NCBI GenBank assembly: GCA_032718475.1
Contig: JAUCBJ010005380.1
Location: 1 to 44,207 of the forward strand
DNA length: 44,207 nt
Direction: 5' to 3'
Origin: Nemertoderma westbladi
Lineage: Eukaryota; Xenacoelomorpha; Nemertodermatida; Nemertodermatidae
Shown: positions 23,701 to 33,944 of the stretch, one piece after another
Layout of the letters: every line of letters begins with the position of its first letter
Position numbering within the stretch: the stretch's first letter is position 1
Made by a program: the position numbers and the translations under genes
Notes under the pieces: model-generated
What the model saw: only the letters and a program-made list of their open reading frames with translations
Told to the model about the DNA's origin: nothing
The model's database searches: none

Positions 23701-23798
23701 CTCTTAGCTGAGTCCCAGATCTTTTTAAGACCCTGTCTAACACTCATTCTAGCACTTTCTAAGAGGCTATCTGACAATGTTTGTGGTGAGTCAGACAT
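20751..23798 (-). CDS. BEL-2 Gag, 1,015 aa, ends in an in-frame TAG
   Basis: Starts at the ATG at 23798 (MSDSPQTLSDSLLES). Residues 1-180 are polar. Residues about 183-293 form an Ala/Glu-rich coiled coil with a duplicated 15-residue block (ERKAALAIAEA twice, a 45-bp DNA repeat near 23007-23096). Residues about 600-785 are the capsid-like DUF1759 core (IVKFNGDEMKWLPFNEYYKD, RYLIECLEGSP, LASTLPKGG). Residues about 891-956 hold three Cys/His fingers (CVLCDGPHRLNAC, CYNCLRRGHQRRTC, CAKCGAKHHILLH). The frame is intact throughout and longer than common BEL gags. The stop codon is followed in frame by protease, so readthrough or a nonsense mutation separates Gag from Pol. Structural protein, expected to package RNA in cytoplasmic particles. 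Confidence 0.92.
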   Translation of the reverse strand: MSDSPQTLSDSLLESARMSVRQGLKKIWDSAKSIERLRPKSKSPPTVSKAIPTVLITEPRLVQHRRSIIGTRPQVKRDQEAAEQQQPASQELVSQRSDSSSSSDTVERTPEHGAKMADKVYDERTTYEESTDATSSQEESEATAEKPHKRDAIDIYLSDYQRFLGDDELRRRLEGLSPNSEGTKLVLDAIDAEMLAANQAKFDEQLRIAREQEEQVKKKRIEDRKTAAVAAAVAAAEAERKAALAIAEAAAETERKAALAIAEAVVEAERRASEEATQLELEILQEKQDNFNKQLTASNMQMMSRSTPKRQGYTSSEEGDTTDTEGGGNRSRLSRRKRTFHRQKLPDLPPAVRRQLNNTKVGSTEPTDQIITIERLPTIVDEPEIIRPVPEATLSVVETPVLPEPTSQFPLHSTKLPVPSRTFHETVHTLDSERNIHNLSPVVPRPPATTLATPASAVEWVDERRRGMDILLGQMQETVQQFKGTVRESRLELQEVQQSIALERDKLVNTQRGIPPPSVTMCQPVRSEVSHAQGVEPTRIYTASEVETPIVNPIKGNYRPVDNDIPYRTDHHPRNLYTDNSILNNTMAQESFTRQMARTEARQAVKVGEIVKFNGDEMKWLPFNEYYKDNIQNSVLSNGEKLRYLIECLEGSPKLMALKFIGHPDGLRQVWDTLNIRYGNRTNIARYLYAKLMAPRKFLSSGIIEFSDEIQEICRQLDWLGKSHEYQNSMVVGALASTLPKGGVGTRWDKKVLYMMEQQRRDPTMADLMSFLDREVKLQLLRQSREKTLENKVSEKPVSRRRVTPVCYTDDGESQTSQGEDSGKDTERSYYNNKTPKDQVSKFKSRPNDRREPVQKTPPTSPKRIQVRKPEERTSVHHIAQVKVSNIKPKCVLCDGPHRLNACDKFLRKSLEDRREVMWDKRLCYNCLRRGHQRRTCNSDARCAKCGAKHHILLHTEFERNSPSQVSESELHVQFSDVNDTDQSEMEGFYTDEFSDQNESCYLINTTAVYRVLVH

Positions 23799-23885
23799 GT
23801 TTGATTGTACAGTTGAATGCCTACTGCTAGATTACAGTCTGAGCAAGTCTAGTAACTCAGTATTAACTGCTAGCCTAGTAATTAA

Positions 23886-24170
23886 TTACCGGTACTGCTA
23901 CTCAGTGTAGCGTGATATATATAATATATTAGAATACCGGTATGCTTATAGTATATATAACTATTATTACAGACTAGGTTTATCACCGAATACCGGTATA
24001 ATTTTAGCACAAATATATATAATATATAATAGGCCTATCTGCAATACCGGTATACAGCTTACAGTTTGTAGGATATATAATTCTGAAATAGAATTAATTA
24101 CAAGTACTGGTATAATTTCAGCCTAGATTTATAGAAATAAAGATAATAGGCCTATCGTAAATACCGGTAT
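23886..24170. repeat. Cluster of ATACCGGTAT palindromes, 54-60 bp apart
   Basis: The 10-bp palindrome ATACCGGTAT occurs at 23934, 23990, 24044 and 24161. A one-base variant lies at about 24104 (ACTGGT) and a half-conserved copy at 23886. Spacing is 54-60 bp, and AT-rich TATATAATATAT and AGGCCTAT blocks recur between them, so this is a diverged tandem repeat built around the palindrome. Confidence 0.8.
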
Positions 24171-25099
24171 ATCAATTATTTCAAATAATTGAATTTCTGT
24201 TACTTTAGGGTTACTTTGTTACTTTACTTACTTTATTACCGTTATTTGAGCAGTAGTCCAACTGATATGGAGACCTAGTTGTTATATGGTAGGCCTACTA
24301 TTTATAAATCGTTAGATTTGATTTATAATATATATATACCCGTTTTAATGGGTTTAGTCAATGTTTGAAATAAATGTTATTATTTCTGGGGTAATCACTA
24401 CACAAAGCAGTGCGCTTTTAGTGAAGTGTTACGTATAGGACACTAAAACAAATAATACTAATTTACCTAAGTTACTTAGTACTACAAATTACGTACAATT
24501 CGGGTGAGATTACAATCTCTAAATAAACACAAAAATTTACAAAACACAAATACGAATTTTTAGGGTAATTTTACAAGAAGTCTACAAACCAGCCTAACAA
24601 AGGGTTAGAATACCGGTTATTACAACGGACAGGGTACTACGGTGTTTTGAAATAATAAGTAGTAGTAAATACACTGCGTTGTCTAGATAGGAAAATACCA
24701 CCGCCTGACGACCTATAGCCGTATCGCTATAGGTTCTACGTTATGTATCACGGAGTGTTCCTACCTAGAAGTTAATAGAGCTAATCGAATGTGCCTATCA
24801 ACCACTTTACAACACAAATATAATGCCTACACTAATTACTTCGGAAAGTACTGTACACTAAACCCTAAATTAGGTATGAGTACTTGCATAACAGATAATC
24901 AGTAGTTAAATATACTTGAACAGCTAAAAGAACCACGGCATCTGCTGGAGTGACCGATGCACAAAATCACCAGTCTTTACCTACGCCGAGCAGCCCGTGT
25001 AGTACCGGGGTTAATTTAACTATAGCGGTATGTATAACAAACACAATTACTGTAGGAACAAACTTGGGGAATGAATGTTGCGGATAATCGCATAAACTC

Positions 25100-25680
25100 T
25101 GAATAATAAATATTACGCTACGCGTACAAACTACTCAAACAAAATACAGACCGAACACTGACAGACTACTATCAAGCCTAAACAAACTACGGTATATGCA
25201 GACTCCGAAATGATTAGGGAGTATGCGCTCTAACCCAGTAGTGCGACTTATTCTTTAGTTGGGGGTTTACCTTACAGCATTCGCTGCCCCTACTGCCTAA
25301 CCGTACTTAATCGGACAGATGATCTACACACGCGGCAATCCGTTCAGACCTAATAACAGCCAGACAACTATCCAGCCTACAAATTATCTAAATAAAATTA
25401 TACGCTACCCGTACAGACTTACACAAACAAAGTACAGACTAAACGATGGCAGACTACTCTCAAGCCTAAATAAACTACAGGACATGCAGACTCCGAAATG
25501 ATTAGGGAGTATGCGCTCTAACCCAGTAGTGCGACTTATTCTTTAGTTGGGGGTTTACCTTACAGCGTTCGCTGCCCCTACTTCCTAATCGTACTTAATC
25601 GGACAGGTGATCTACACACACTGCAATCCGTTCGGACTTAACAGCAATCAGACAACAGCTCAGCCTACAAATCGTCTGTA
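25100..25680. repeat. 288-bp tandem duplication in BEL-2 leader
   Basis: The block starting GCAGACTCCGAAATGATTAG at 25198 recurs at 25486 (period 288) with only scattered differences over about 90 bp. The flanking sequence on both sides also matches. Two copies are present. Confidence 0.85.
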
Positions 25681-25883
25681 CAATCTGATCAGGTTTACAC
25701 GCCTTCTGTTCAATACTGGCCTACAAATAAATAAAACTTGACAGAAATAAGTAAAAATCTCAATAAAAAACCAGGGCTGCAGTCCCTGATTAATTATTAA
25801 GGCCTACTGGTATATAATAATCAAAATCGAATAATACTGCTGTAGGTACCGGTCCGGATGATCAGGCAGTCAGGCCTACTGGT

Positions 25884-25899
25884 TACCGGTCGACCGGTA
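25884..25899. promoter_or_regulatory. 16-bp perfect palindrome near BEL-2 5' LTR
   Basis: TACCGGTCGACCGGTA lies 47-62 nt downstream of the 5' LTR on the element's RNA. It contains two ACCGGT cores shared with the cluster near gag. Its location and self-complementarity fit a retroelement RNA dimer-initiation site, but function is inferred only. Confidence 0.4.
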
Positions 25900-25945
25900 C
25901 TTTCGACTTTATTGCTTACTGCAATAAAGAAGCTATATCCGTTAT

Positions 25946-27175
25946 TGTTCGCGCTTTCAGACCTTTGGCAGTTTAACCCGCCAAATTAGGATGTCTTCTA
26001 GATAATAAATCACCTTTAGCCTATGACAAGTATTTAATTCACTACACTAGTCGAAACCAATCTGTGCGCGATCATTCACCCGTTGGATATACCCGGGAGA
26101 TTGGGTTCGACGGCTTAATTTTATTGCTATGTAAGCCTAATGTATTATTCGACTGACAGTATTATATAATCTCTGACAATATTATTCACTTTCGGGAATT
26201 ATTAACAGTTCCTTTAGGACGTGGCGCTCTATCTATATAAACAGAGTTATGACTTAAACTACTCACAACGATATGGCTTAGTTACAATTCACATATATGG
26301 CGCATTCTTTAGGAAATGCTTCGTTATCAGTCTCACTCATACACAATGCTGCACAATACTGCACACTGATCTGCCGATCTTCACTGATTTTAGTCACATA
26401 TAAAAGGAACACAGACCGAATCATGTAGGGTCTATCAAATAACATTAGATTCACTTCAAACCACTCAACATAGGTCGCAATCATTTATCTGTAACCTTTC
26501 TCTCTTACCTTCGGTATATCAAGAATATTGGGTTTTCGGGGTTATTTGTCGTTATTCCAAATATAATAATTCATCAACCATATTATGAAGAACTGACAGT
26601 AAATAGCAGTATAACAATATAAAAGTATGCACAGTGTTACACAGTATGCAGTGTATGCAGTACTGCAGTATGCAGTATGCAGTATGCAGACATCAGTCAT
26701 CAGACATCAGTTACGTTTGCAGATAACGGATATATGTCCTTATAATTAAGCCTACTAGTGTAGGACTAAAAACTGAAAACACGGAGGTGCCAAAAGCCGG
26801 TTCTTAGGCTCTGGGCAAAACATAACACTGAACTACTGAGTTTCTGTATACACCTCCAACACAGAGACAACAAACGCTCTGATTGGTCAACCTGAACAAC
26901 GAGAGAACAAAGAAACAAAGAAACGTCGACGTGGCAATATCAGCTGCTAGCCGTCGTCATGGTAGCGACACTGTTTTCAAGAGTATCGAGCTTTTACGTC
27001 ACGGAATTACGGATTATGTCCTCTAAAGTACAAATACAGAAGAAATAGCTTTTATGTCCGCTAAAACACCAGTACAGCAAGGACACGGCCTTTTTATGCC
27101 TGGTAAACCAACTACAGAGTATTTTACGGGAAAAATAAGGAAAAATAACCGGACAATTCAGCAAAAGCTTTTACA
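25946..27175 (-). repeat. BEL-2 5' LTR (1,230 bp)
   Basis: Right-hand LTR and transcription start side of BEL-2. It differs from the left LTR by one additional 7-bp unit in the TATGCAG microsatellite. A CCAAT-type GATTGGTCA element (26882-26890) is visible, but its role is unproven. Confidence 0.95.
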
Positions 27176-27180
27176 ATGTT
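27176..27180. repeat. BEL-2 5-bp target-site duplication (ATGTT), right copy
   Basis: Direct copy of 15153-15157. Gypsy integrase coding starts again at 27181. Confidence 0.93.
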
Positions 27181-27959
27181 CTATAAGCAAACAATACACA
27201 AGGCAACACCCGATCCCAATCGTTATTGTGTCTGTCAGCTATTTTGGCTAACATGTCTAACAACGTTCTGTTAAAACGTTCTATCATTCCATCCGTTTGA
27301 GGGTGAAATGCACTAGTATTAATTTTCCAAATCCCGCACAAAACGCACACAGATAAAAATAAATCAGACAAAAAGTTAGTACCTCTGTCTGATAACAGCT
27401 CCCGAGGTACTCCATGCCTGCCAATAAAATCTATGAAACAATTTGCTACTGTCTCCGCTTTTTCATCTGGTACCACATATGCCTCAATCCATTTTGTTAA
27501 ATAGTCTCCAAATAAAATACACTTTTTATTACCCAGTTCCGTTAATGGTAAAGTTAAAACATCAACAGCTACTCGCTCAAATGGGCCCCCAACCGGTAAA
27601 GGTTGAAGCAAAGGCTTCTGCCCACGCCCAGGATTCCTCGTAGCACATTGCAAGCAACTGTGACACCAATGAAAAATATCAACCCGCATACGTGGCCACC
27701 AATATTGTAATCTTAGCACACTCCAATCTCTATGATCAGAGAGATGGCCAGCAAATTTACCCCCATGAATTTCATTCAATAACTTAAATCTCCACTCCTT
27801 TGGGACAGCTAAACGCGGCTGCCGAAAATCAACATTATCTTCTACTTTATATAAAACACCGTCAATTAGAGTGGTATTATCAGAATTAGTTTTTACAAAA
27901 TCTCTCATCTTTTTGTCACTGGGTACTATTTTAGATACATGAAAATCAATAAGTGCACG
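27181..27959 (-). CDS. Gypsy integrase: zinc site and catalytic core
   Basis: Continues the RT/RNase H frame after a single TAA at 27960. An N-terminal HHCC zinc site is visible (EIHGGKFAGH, then CHSCLQC). The catalytic core has D (FERVAVDVLTLP), D (LLSDRGTNF) and E (TDGMIERFNRTLLDML), the D,D-35-E set of retroviral-type integrases. The segment ends in LFAYRT at the BEL-2 target duplication, and the C-terminal GPY/F part lies at 14689-15152. All catalytic residues are retained. Confidence 0.9.
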
Positions 27960-29310
27960 TTAATCAGAATCAGTATACTGTAACTCTTTCAATAATTCCG
28001 TCTCCTGCCGTAACTTTTCAAAAGACTCACATATATTTGAGCTAGCACAAATACCGTTTTGGTTGCTAGTAGCAACCGGAATTCTCGAAAGAGCATCAGC
28101 ATTACCATTTGCTTTGCCCGGCCGATGAAAAACATGATCAGGATTAATATACTCATTGATATTAAATACCCACCGCGCTAATGGACCGGTTAATTCAGTA
28201 CGCCCACGCAACAACCCCTTAATAGAAGCGTGGTCTGTATAAACAACATTACTACTTATTCGACCATATAAGTATGTACGAAAATGATTACAGGCCCAGT
28301 TCAAACCCCATAATTCTAGATGAGGCGCACTGTACCTACGTTGTGCGTTATCAATATGTTTAGACGCATATGCAATGGGATGTAACATCCCATCACGATC
28401 ACAAATTTGTGATAAAATTGCACCAAAACCTATTTCACTCGCATCTGTTTCCAAAATAAAAGGTTTATCAAAATCTGGATATTCTAGAACTGGTGTGGAT
28501 ACCAACCGGTTCTTTAGTTCCCAATATGCCAAGCGAGTGGAATTGGTCCAGACAAATACAGTATTTTTCCGTAACAGTTCGTATAAAGGTTTAGCAATAC
28601 TTCCATAGCCCTCAATAAAACGTCTATAATAGTTTGTTAACCCTAGAAAACCTCTAAGTGTTTTAAGGTTATGGGGCTCCGGATAATTCAGAACTTTATC
28701 AGTTTTTTTAGGGTCCGGGCTAATACCATTTCTAGAAATGATATGACCCAAGTAATTAGTTTGAGACTTAAAAAAGGTACATTTCCTTACTTTGGGTTTT
28801 ACCTTTTTGGTTAATAACTGTTCTAGAATAAGTTTTACGTGGTTTAAATGGCTAATAAAGTCATCCGAGTTAATTAATATGTCGTCAATAAATACGTTAT
28901 ATGGATTTTTCCCTACCACACTAATACCCCGCAACATTTTCTCCATAGCGCGTTGAAAAGATGCCGGAGCATTACATAACCCGAAGGCTAACACAATAAA
29001 TTCATAAAACCCTGACGAACAAGTGAAAGCTGTTTTGGGAATATCATCATAGGATAACGGAATTTGCCAATATCCCATGGCTAAATCTAGGGAGGTAAAG
29101 TACTTTGAAGAACGCAAACGGTCCAATATAGGATAATTATCTTTGACCGTGTAACTATTCAACTTCCGGTAGTCTACGCAAAACCGAACAGACCCATCGG
29201 GTTTCGCTGCTAGTACAATTGGGGAAGACCACGGACTCTGAGATGGCTGAATCACCCCCAAATCTAACATTTTCTTTATTTCCTTGGCCACAATTGCCTT
29301 TAATTCGTGG
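27960..29310 (-). pseudogene. Gypsy RT and RNase H, N-terminus lost at LTR junction
   Basis: RT begins abruptly at HELKAIVAKEI, directly joined to the LTR. The first 11 residues of the open frame are translated LTR and not protein. RT motifs: VRFCVDYRKLN; LDLAMGYWQIP with catalytic D; FGLCNAPASFQRAM; and VFIDDILINS, where F-I-D-D replaces the usual Y-x-D-D. The segment YPILDRLRSSKYF looks about seven residues shorter than the family norm. RNase H carries D (TDASEIGFGA), E (HLELWGLNW) and D (VYTDHASI), and ends in NADALSRIP. A TAA at 27960 interrupts the frame before integrase. This copy could not encode a normal RT, for lack of its N-terminus. Confidence 0.88.
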
Positions 29311-29422
29311 TGTAAGCCCCCGTTTGCCGTACCCACCGCTATCATGAAGTAATCAAATAATCTCTCAATCTAATATAATATATAATCTTCTTCCATGGCC
29401 TACTCTGTATCATATCCTTACA
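29311..29422 (-). repeat. Gypsy 5' LTR (112 bp)
   Basis: Identical to 14340-14451. On the minus strand it is followed immediately by RT codons, with no primer-binding site or gag. Confidence 0.92.
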
Positions 29423-32400
29423 ATTGTGTAGCTGCAGCTGATAACAACCATGGCATGGCTATATAATATCTCTATTGTGTAGCTGCAGCTGATAACAACC
29501 ATGGTATGGCTATATAATATCTCTATTGTGTAGCTGCAGCTGATAATAACCATGGTATGGCTATATAATATTCATATGTAGCTGCAGCTGATAACAACCA
29601 TGGTATGGCTATATAATATTCATATGTAGCTACAGCTGATAAGAACCATGGTATGGTTATATAATATCTCTATTGTGTAGCTGCAGCTGATAACAACCAT
29701 GGTATGGCTATATAATATCTCTATTGTGTAGCTGCAGCTGATAACAACCATGGTATGGCTATATAATATCTCTATTGTGTAGCTGCAGATGATAACAACC
29801 ATGGTATGGCTATATAATATCTCTATTGTGTAGCTACAGCTGATAACAACCATGGTATGGCTATATAATATCTCTATTGTGTAGCTGCTGCTGATAACAA
29901 CCATGGTATGGCTATATAATATCTCTATTGTGTAGCTGCAGCTGATAACAACCATGGTATGGTTATATAATATCTCTATTGTGTAGCTGCTGTAGCTGCA
30001 GCTGATAACAACCATGGTATGGCTATATAATATATCTATTGTGTAGCTGCAGCTGATAACAACCATGGTATGGCTATATAATATCTCTATTGTGTAGCTG
30101 CAGCTGATAACAACCATGGTATGGCTATATAATATCTCTATTGTGTAGCTGCAGATGATAACAACCATGGTATGGCTATATAATATCTCTATTGTGTAGC
30201 TACAGCTGATAACAACCATGGTATGGCTATATAATATCTCTATTGTGTAGCTGCAGCTGATAACAACCATGGTATGGCTATATAATATCTCTATTGTGTA
30301 GCTGCAGCTGATAACAACCATGGTATGGTTATATAATATCTCTATTGTGTAGCTGCTGTAGCTGCAGCTGATAACAACCATGGTATGGCTATATAATATC
30401 TCTATTGTGTAGCTGCTGCTGATAACAACCATGGTATGGCTATATAATATCTCTATTGTGTAGCTGCAGCTGATCACAACCATGGTATGGTTATATAATA
30501 TCTCTATTGTGTAGCTGCTGCTGATAACAACCATGGTATGGCTATATAATATCTCTATTTGTAGCTACTGTAGCTGCAGCTGATAACAACCATGGCATGG
30601 CTATATAATATCTCTATTGTGTAGCTACAGCTGATAACAACCATGGTATGGCTATATAATATCTCTATTGTGTAGCTGCAGCTGATAACAACCATGGTAT
30701 GGCTATATAATATCTCTATTGTGTAGCTGCTGCTGATAACAACCATGGTATGGCTATATAATATCTCTATTGTGTAGCTGCTGCTGATAACAACCATGGT
30801 ATGGCTATATAATATCTCTATTGTGTAGCTGCAGCTGATAACAACCACGGTATGGCTATATAATATCTCTATTGTGTAGCTGCTGCTGATAACAACCATG
30901 GTATGGCTATATAATATCTCTATTTGTAGCTACAGCTGATAACAACCATGGTATGGCTATATAATATCTCTATTGTGTAGCTGCAGCTGATAACAACCAT
31001 GGTATGGCTATATAATATCTCTATTGTGTAGCTGCAGCTGATATATCTCTATTGTGTAGCTGCAGCTGATAACAACCATGGTATGGCTATATAATATCTC
31101 TATTGTGTAGCTGCTGCTGATAACAACCATGGTATGGCTATATAATATCTCTATTGTGTAGCTGCAGCTGATAACAACCATGGTATGGCTATATAATATC
31201 TCTATTGTGTAGCTGCAGCTGATAACAACCATGGTATGGCTATATAATATCTCTATTGTGTAGCTGCTGCTGATAACAACCACGGTATGGCTATATAATA
31301 TCTCTATTATGTAGCTACAGCTGATAACAACCATGGTATGGCTATATAATATCTCTATTGTGTAGCTGCAGCTGATAACAACCATGGTATGGCTATATAA
31401 TATCTCTATTGTGTAGCTGCTGCTGATAACAACAACGGTATGGCTATATAATATCTCTATTATGTAGCTTCAGCTGATAACAACCATGGTATGGCTATAT
31501 AATATCTCTATTGTGTAGCTGCAGCTGATAACAACCACGGTATGGCTATATAATATCTCTATTGTGTAGCTGCTGCTGATAACAACCATGGTATGGCTAT
31601 ATAATATCTCTATTGTGTAGCTGCAGCTGATAGCAACCATGGTATGGCTATATAATATCTCTATTGTGTAGCTGCAGCTGATAACAACCATGGTATGGCT
31701 ATATAATATCTCTATTGTGTAGCTGCAGCTGATAACAACCACGGTATGGCTATATAATATCTCATATGTAGCTGCAGCTGATAACAACCATGGTATGGCT
31801 ATATAATATCTCTATTGTGTAGCTGCAGCTGATAACAACCATGGTATGGCTATATAATATCTCTATTGTGTAGCTACAGCTGATAACAACCATGGTATGG
31901 CTATATAATATCTCTATTGTGTAGCTGCAGGTGATAACAACCATGGTATGGCTATATAATATCTCTATTGTGTAGCTACAGCTGATAACAACCATGGTAT
32001 GGCTATATAATATCTCTATTGTGTAGCTACAGCTGATAACAACCATGGTATGGCTATATAATATCTCTATTGTGTAGCTGCAGCTGATAACAACCATGGT
32101 ATGGCTATATAATATCTCTATTGTGTAGCTGCAGCTGATAACAACCATGGTATGGCTATATAATATCTCTATTGTGTAGCTGCAGCTGATAACAACCATG
32201 GTATGGCTATATAATATCTCTATTGTGTAGCTACAGCTGATAACAACCATGGTATGGCTATATAATATCTCTATTGTGTAGCTGCAGCTGATAACAACCA
32301 TGGTATGGCTATATAATATCTCTATTGTGTAGCTACAGCTGATAACAACCATGGCATGGCTATATAATATCTCTATTGTGTAGCTGCAGCTGATAACAAC

Positions 32401-33165
32401 CATGGTATGGCTATATAATATCTCTATTGTGTAGCTGCAGATGATAACAACCATGGTATGGCTATATAATATCTCTATTGTGTAGCTGCAGCTGATAACA
32501 ACCACGGTATGGCTATATAATATCTCTATTGTGTAGCTGCAGATGATAACAACCACGGTATGGCTATATAATATCTCTATTGTGTAGCTGCAGATGATAA
32601 CAACCATGGTATGGCTATATAATATCTCTATTGTGTAGCTGCAGCTGATAACAACCATGGTATGGCTATATAATATCTCTATTGTGTAGCTACAGCTGAT
32701 AACAACCATGGTATGGCTATATAATATCTCTATTGTGTAGCTGCAGCTGATAACAACCATGGTATGGCTATATAATATCTCTATTGTGTAGCTGCAGATG
32801 ATAACAACCACGGTATGGCTATATAATATCTCTATTGTGTAGCTGCAGATGATAACAACCATGGTATGGCTATATAATATCTCTATTGTGTAGCTGCAGC
32901 TGATAACAACCATGGTATGGCTATATAATATCTCTATTGTGTAGCTACAGCTGATAACAACCATGGTATGGCTATATAATATCTCTATTGTGTAGCTGCA
33001 GCTGATAACAACCATGGTATGGCTATATAATATCTCTATTGTGTAGCTGCAGATGATAACAACCACGGTATGGCTATATAATATCTCTATTGTGTAGCTG
33101 CAGCTGATAACAACCATGGTATGGCTATATAATATCTCTATTGTGTAGCTGCAGCTGATAACAGA
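29423..33165. repeat. 51-bp satellite array, right half (about 73 copies)
   Basis: Same 51-bp unit as 13178-14339. Variants include GCTGCTGATAAC, GCAGATGATAAC and CTACAGCTG, 9-bp extended units (GTAGCTGCTGTAGCTGCAG near 29991, 30351 and 30567) and one internal truncation near 31037-31042. 51 = 3 x 17, and one minus-strand frame of the unit has no stop, so long repetitive ORFs (up to 451 codons at 31762-33117) arise automatically. Confidence 0.97.
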
Positions 33166-33181
33166 ACCGGAACAATAAGCG

Positions 33182-33870
33182 GAACCAGTACAACCCTCGT
33201 GTAACTGCTCCGGAACCAGTTCACACTTTAACCCTCGTGTAACTGCTCCGGAACCAGTTCACACTTTAACCCTCGTGTAACTGCTCCGGAACCAGTTCAC
33301 ACTTTAACCCTCGTGTAACTGCTCCGGAACCAGTACAACCCTCGTGTAACTGCTCCGGAACCAGTTCACACTTTAACCCTCGTGTAACTGCTCCGGAACC
33401 AGTTCACACTTTAACCCTCGTGTAACTGCTCCGGAACCAGTTCACACTTTAACCCTCCGTGTAACTGCTCCGGAACCAGTACAACCCTCGTGTAACTGCT
33501 CCGGAACCAGTACAACCCTCGTGTAACTGCTCCGGAACCAGTTCACACTTTAACCCTCGTGTAACTGCTCCGGAACCAGTACAACCCTCGTGTAACTGCT
33601 CCGGAACCAGTTCACACTTTAACCCTCGTGTAACTGCTCCGGAACCAGTACAACCCTCGTGTAACTGCTCCGGAACCAGTTCACACTTTAACCCTCGTGT
33701 AACTGCTCCGGAACCAGTACAACCCTCGTGTAACTGCTCCGGAACCAGTACACACTTTAACCCTCGTGTAACTGCTCCGGAACCAGTTCACACTTTAACC
33801 CTCGTGTAACTGCTCCGGAACCAGTTCACACTTTAACCCTCGTGTAACTGCTCCGGAACCAGATCATAGG
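33182..33870. repeat. Minisatellite with two unit lengths, 38 and 31 bp (19 copies)
   Basis: Units begin GAACCAGT and end GTAACTGCTCCG. Twelve are 38 bp (GTTCACACTTTAACCC form) and seven are 31 bp (GTACAACCC form, lacking seven bases). From left to right the order is S L L L S L L L S S L S L S L S L L L. One long unit has an additional C. The array adjoins the 51-bp satellite through a short transitional stretch (33166-33181). Confidence 0.95.
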
Positions 33871-33944
33871 AAGTGACAATACGAGGCCCTACAATCGATT
33901 TCATCTCCAATCATCACTGCCCCTTATTCCAGATCTCAATCAAT

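Larger units (their letters stand above)
23799..25945 (-). other. BEL-2 5' leader, 2.1 kb
   Basis: Lies between the 5' LTR and gag on the minus strand, with no convincing ORF. It contains an ACCGGT-core palindrome cluster next to gag, a 288-bp direct repeat and a 16-bp palindrome next to the LTR (each listed separately). No TGG-starting primer-binding site was seen directly after the LTR. Such a long leader could hold packaging and translation signals. Confidence 0.7.
15158..27175 (-). mobile_element. BEL/Pao element BEL-2, young and non-autonomous, 12.0 kb
   Basis: The ends are 1,223-bp and 1,230-bp LTRs (TGTTCGCG...TTTTACA) with a 5-bp target duplication. Read on the minus strand: 5' LTR (25946-27175), 2.1-kb leader, gag of 1,015 codons, an in-frame TAG, protease, a deletion joining protease to the pre-integrase linker, 3 kb with no recognisable integrase, then 3' LTR (15158-16380). 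I found the LTRs identical apart from one extra 7-bp unit (GTATGCA type) in the right copy. RT, RNase H and integrase are missing, so mobility must depend on proteins from other copies. The zinc-finger pattern and the WRYCPK...ADIASRG linker identify the BEL/Pao group. Confidence 0.92.
14340..29422 (-). mobile_element. Ty3/Gypsy LTR retrotransposon, gag-less, split by BEL-2
   Basis: It is bounded by two identical 112-bp terminal repeats (TGTAAG...CTTACA) and an ATTG duplication, and lies inside the 51-bp satellite. On the minus strand, from right to left: LTR, RT, RNase H, integrase, then a purine tract (GCGGGGGGAATG, revcomp of 14452-14463) and LTR. Removing the nested BEL-2 element leaves about 3.06 kb. 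Gag, protease and the primer-binding region are absent, because the 5' LTR abuts RT codons at 29310. Identical LTRs indicate recent insertion of an already deleted form, although pol also has one stop codon. Confidence 0.92.

Noticed and set aside
29620-33117. Long minus-strand open frames (up to 451 codons) made of a 17-residue repeat
   Set aside because: They are an automatic result of a 51-bp unit with no stop in one frame. There is no non-repetitive start, end or domain.
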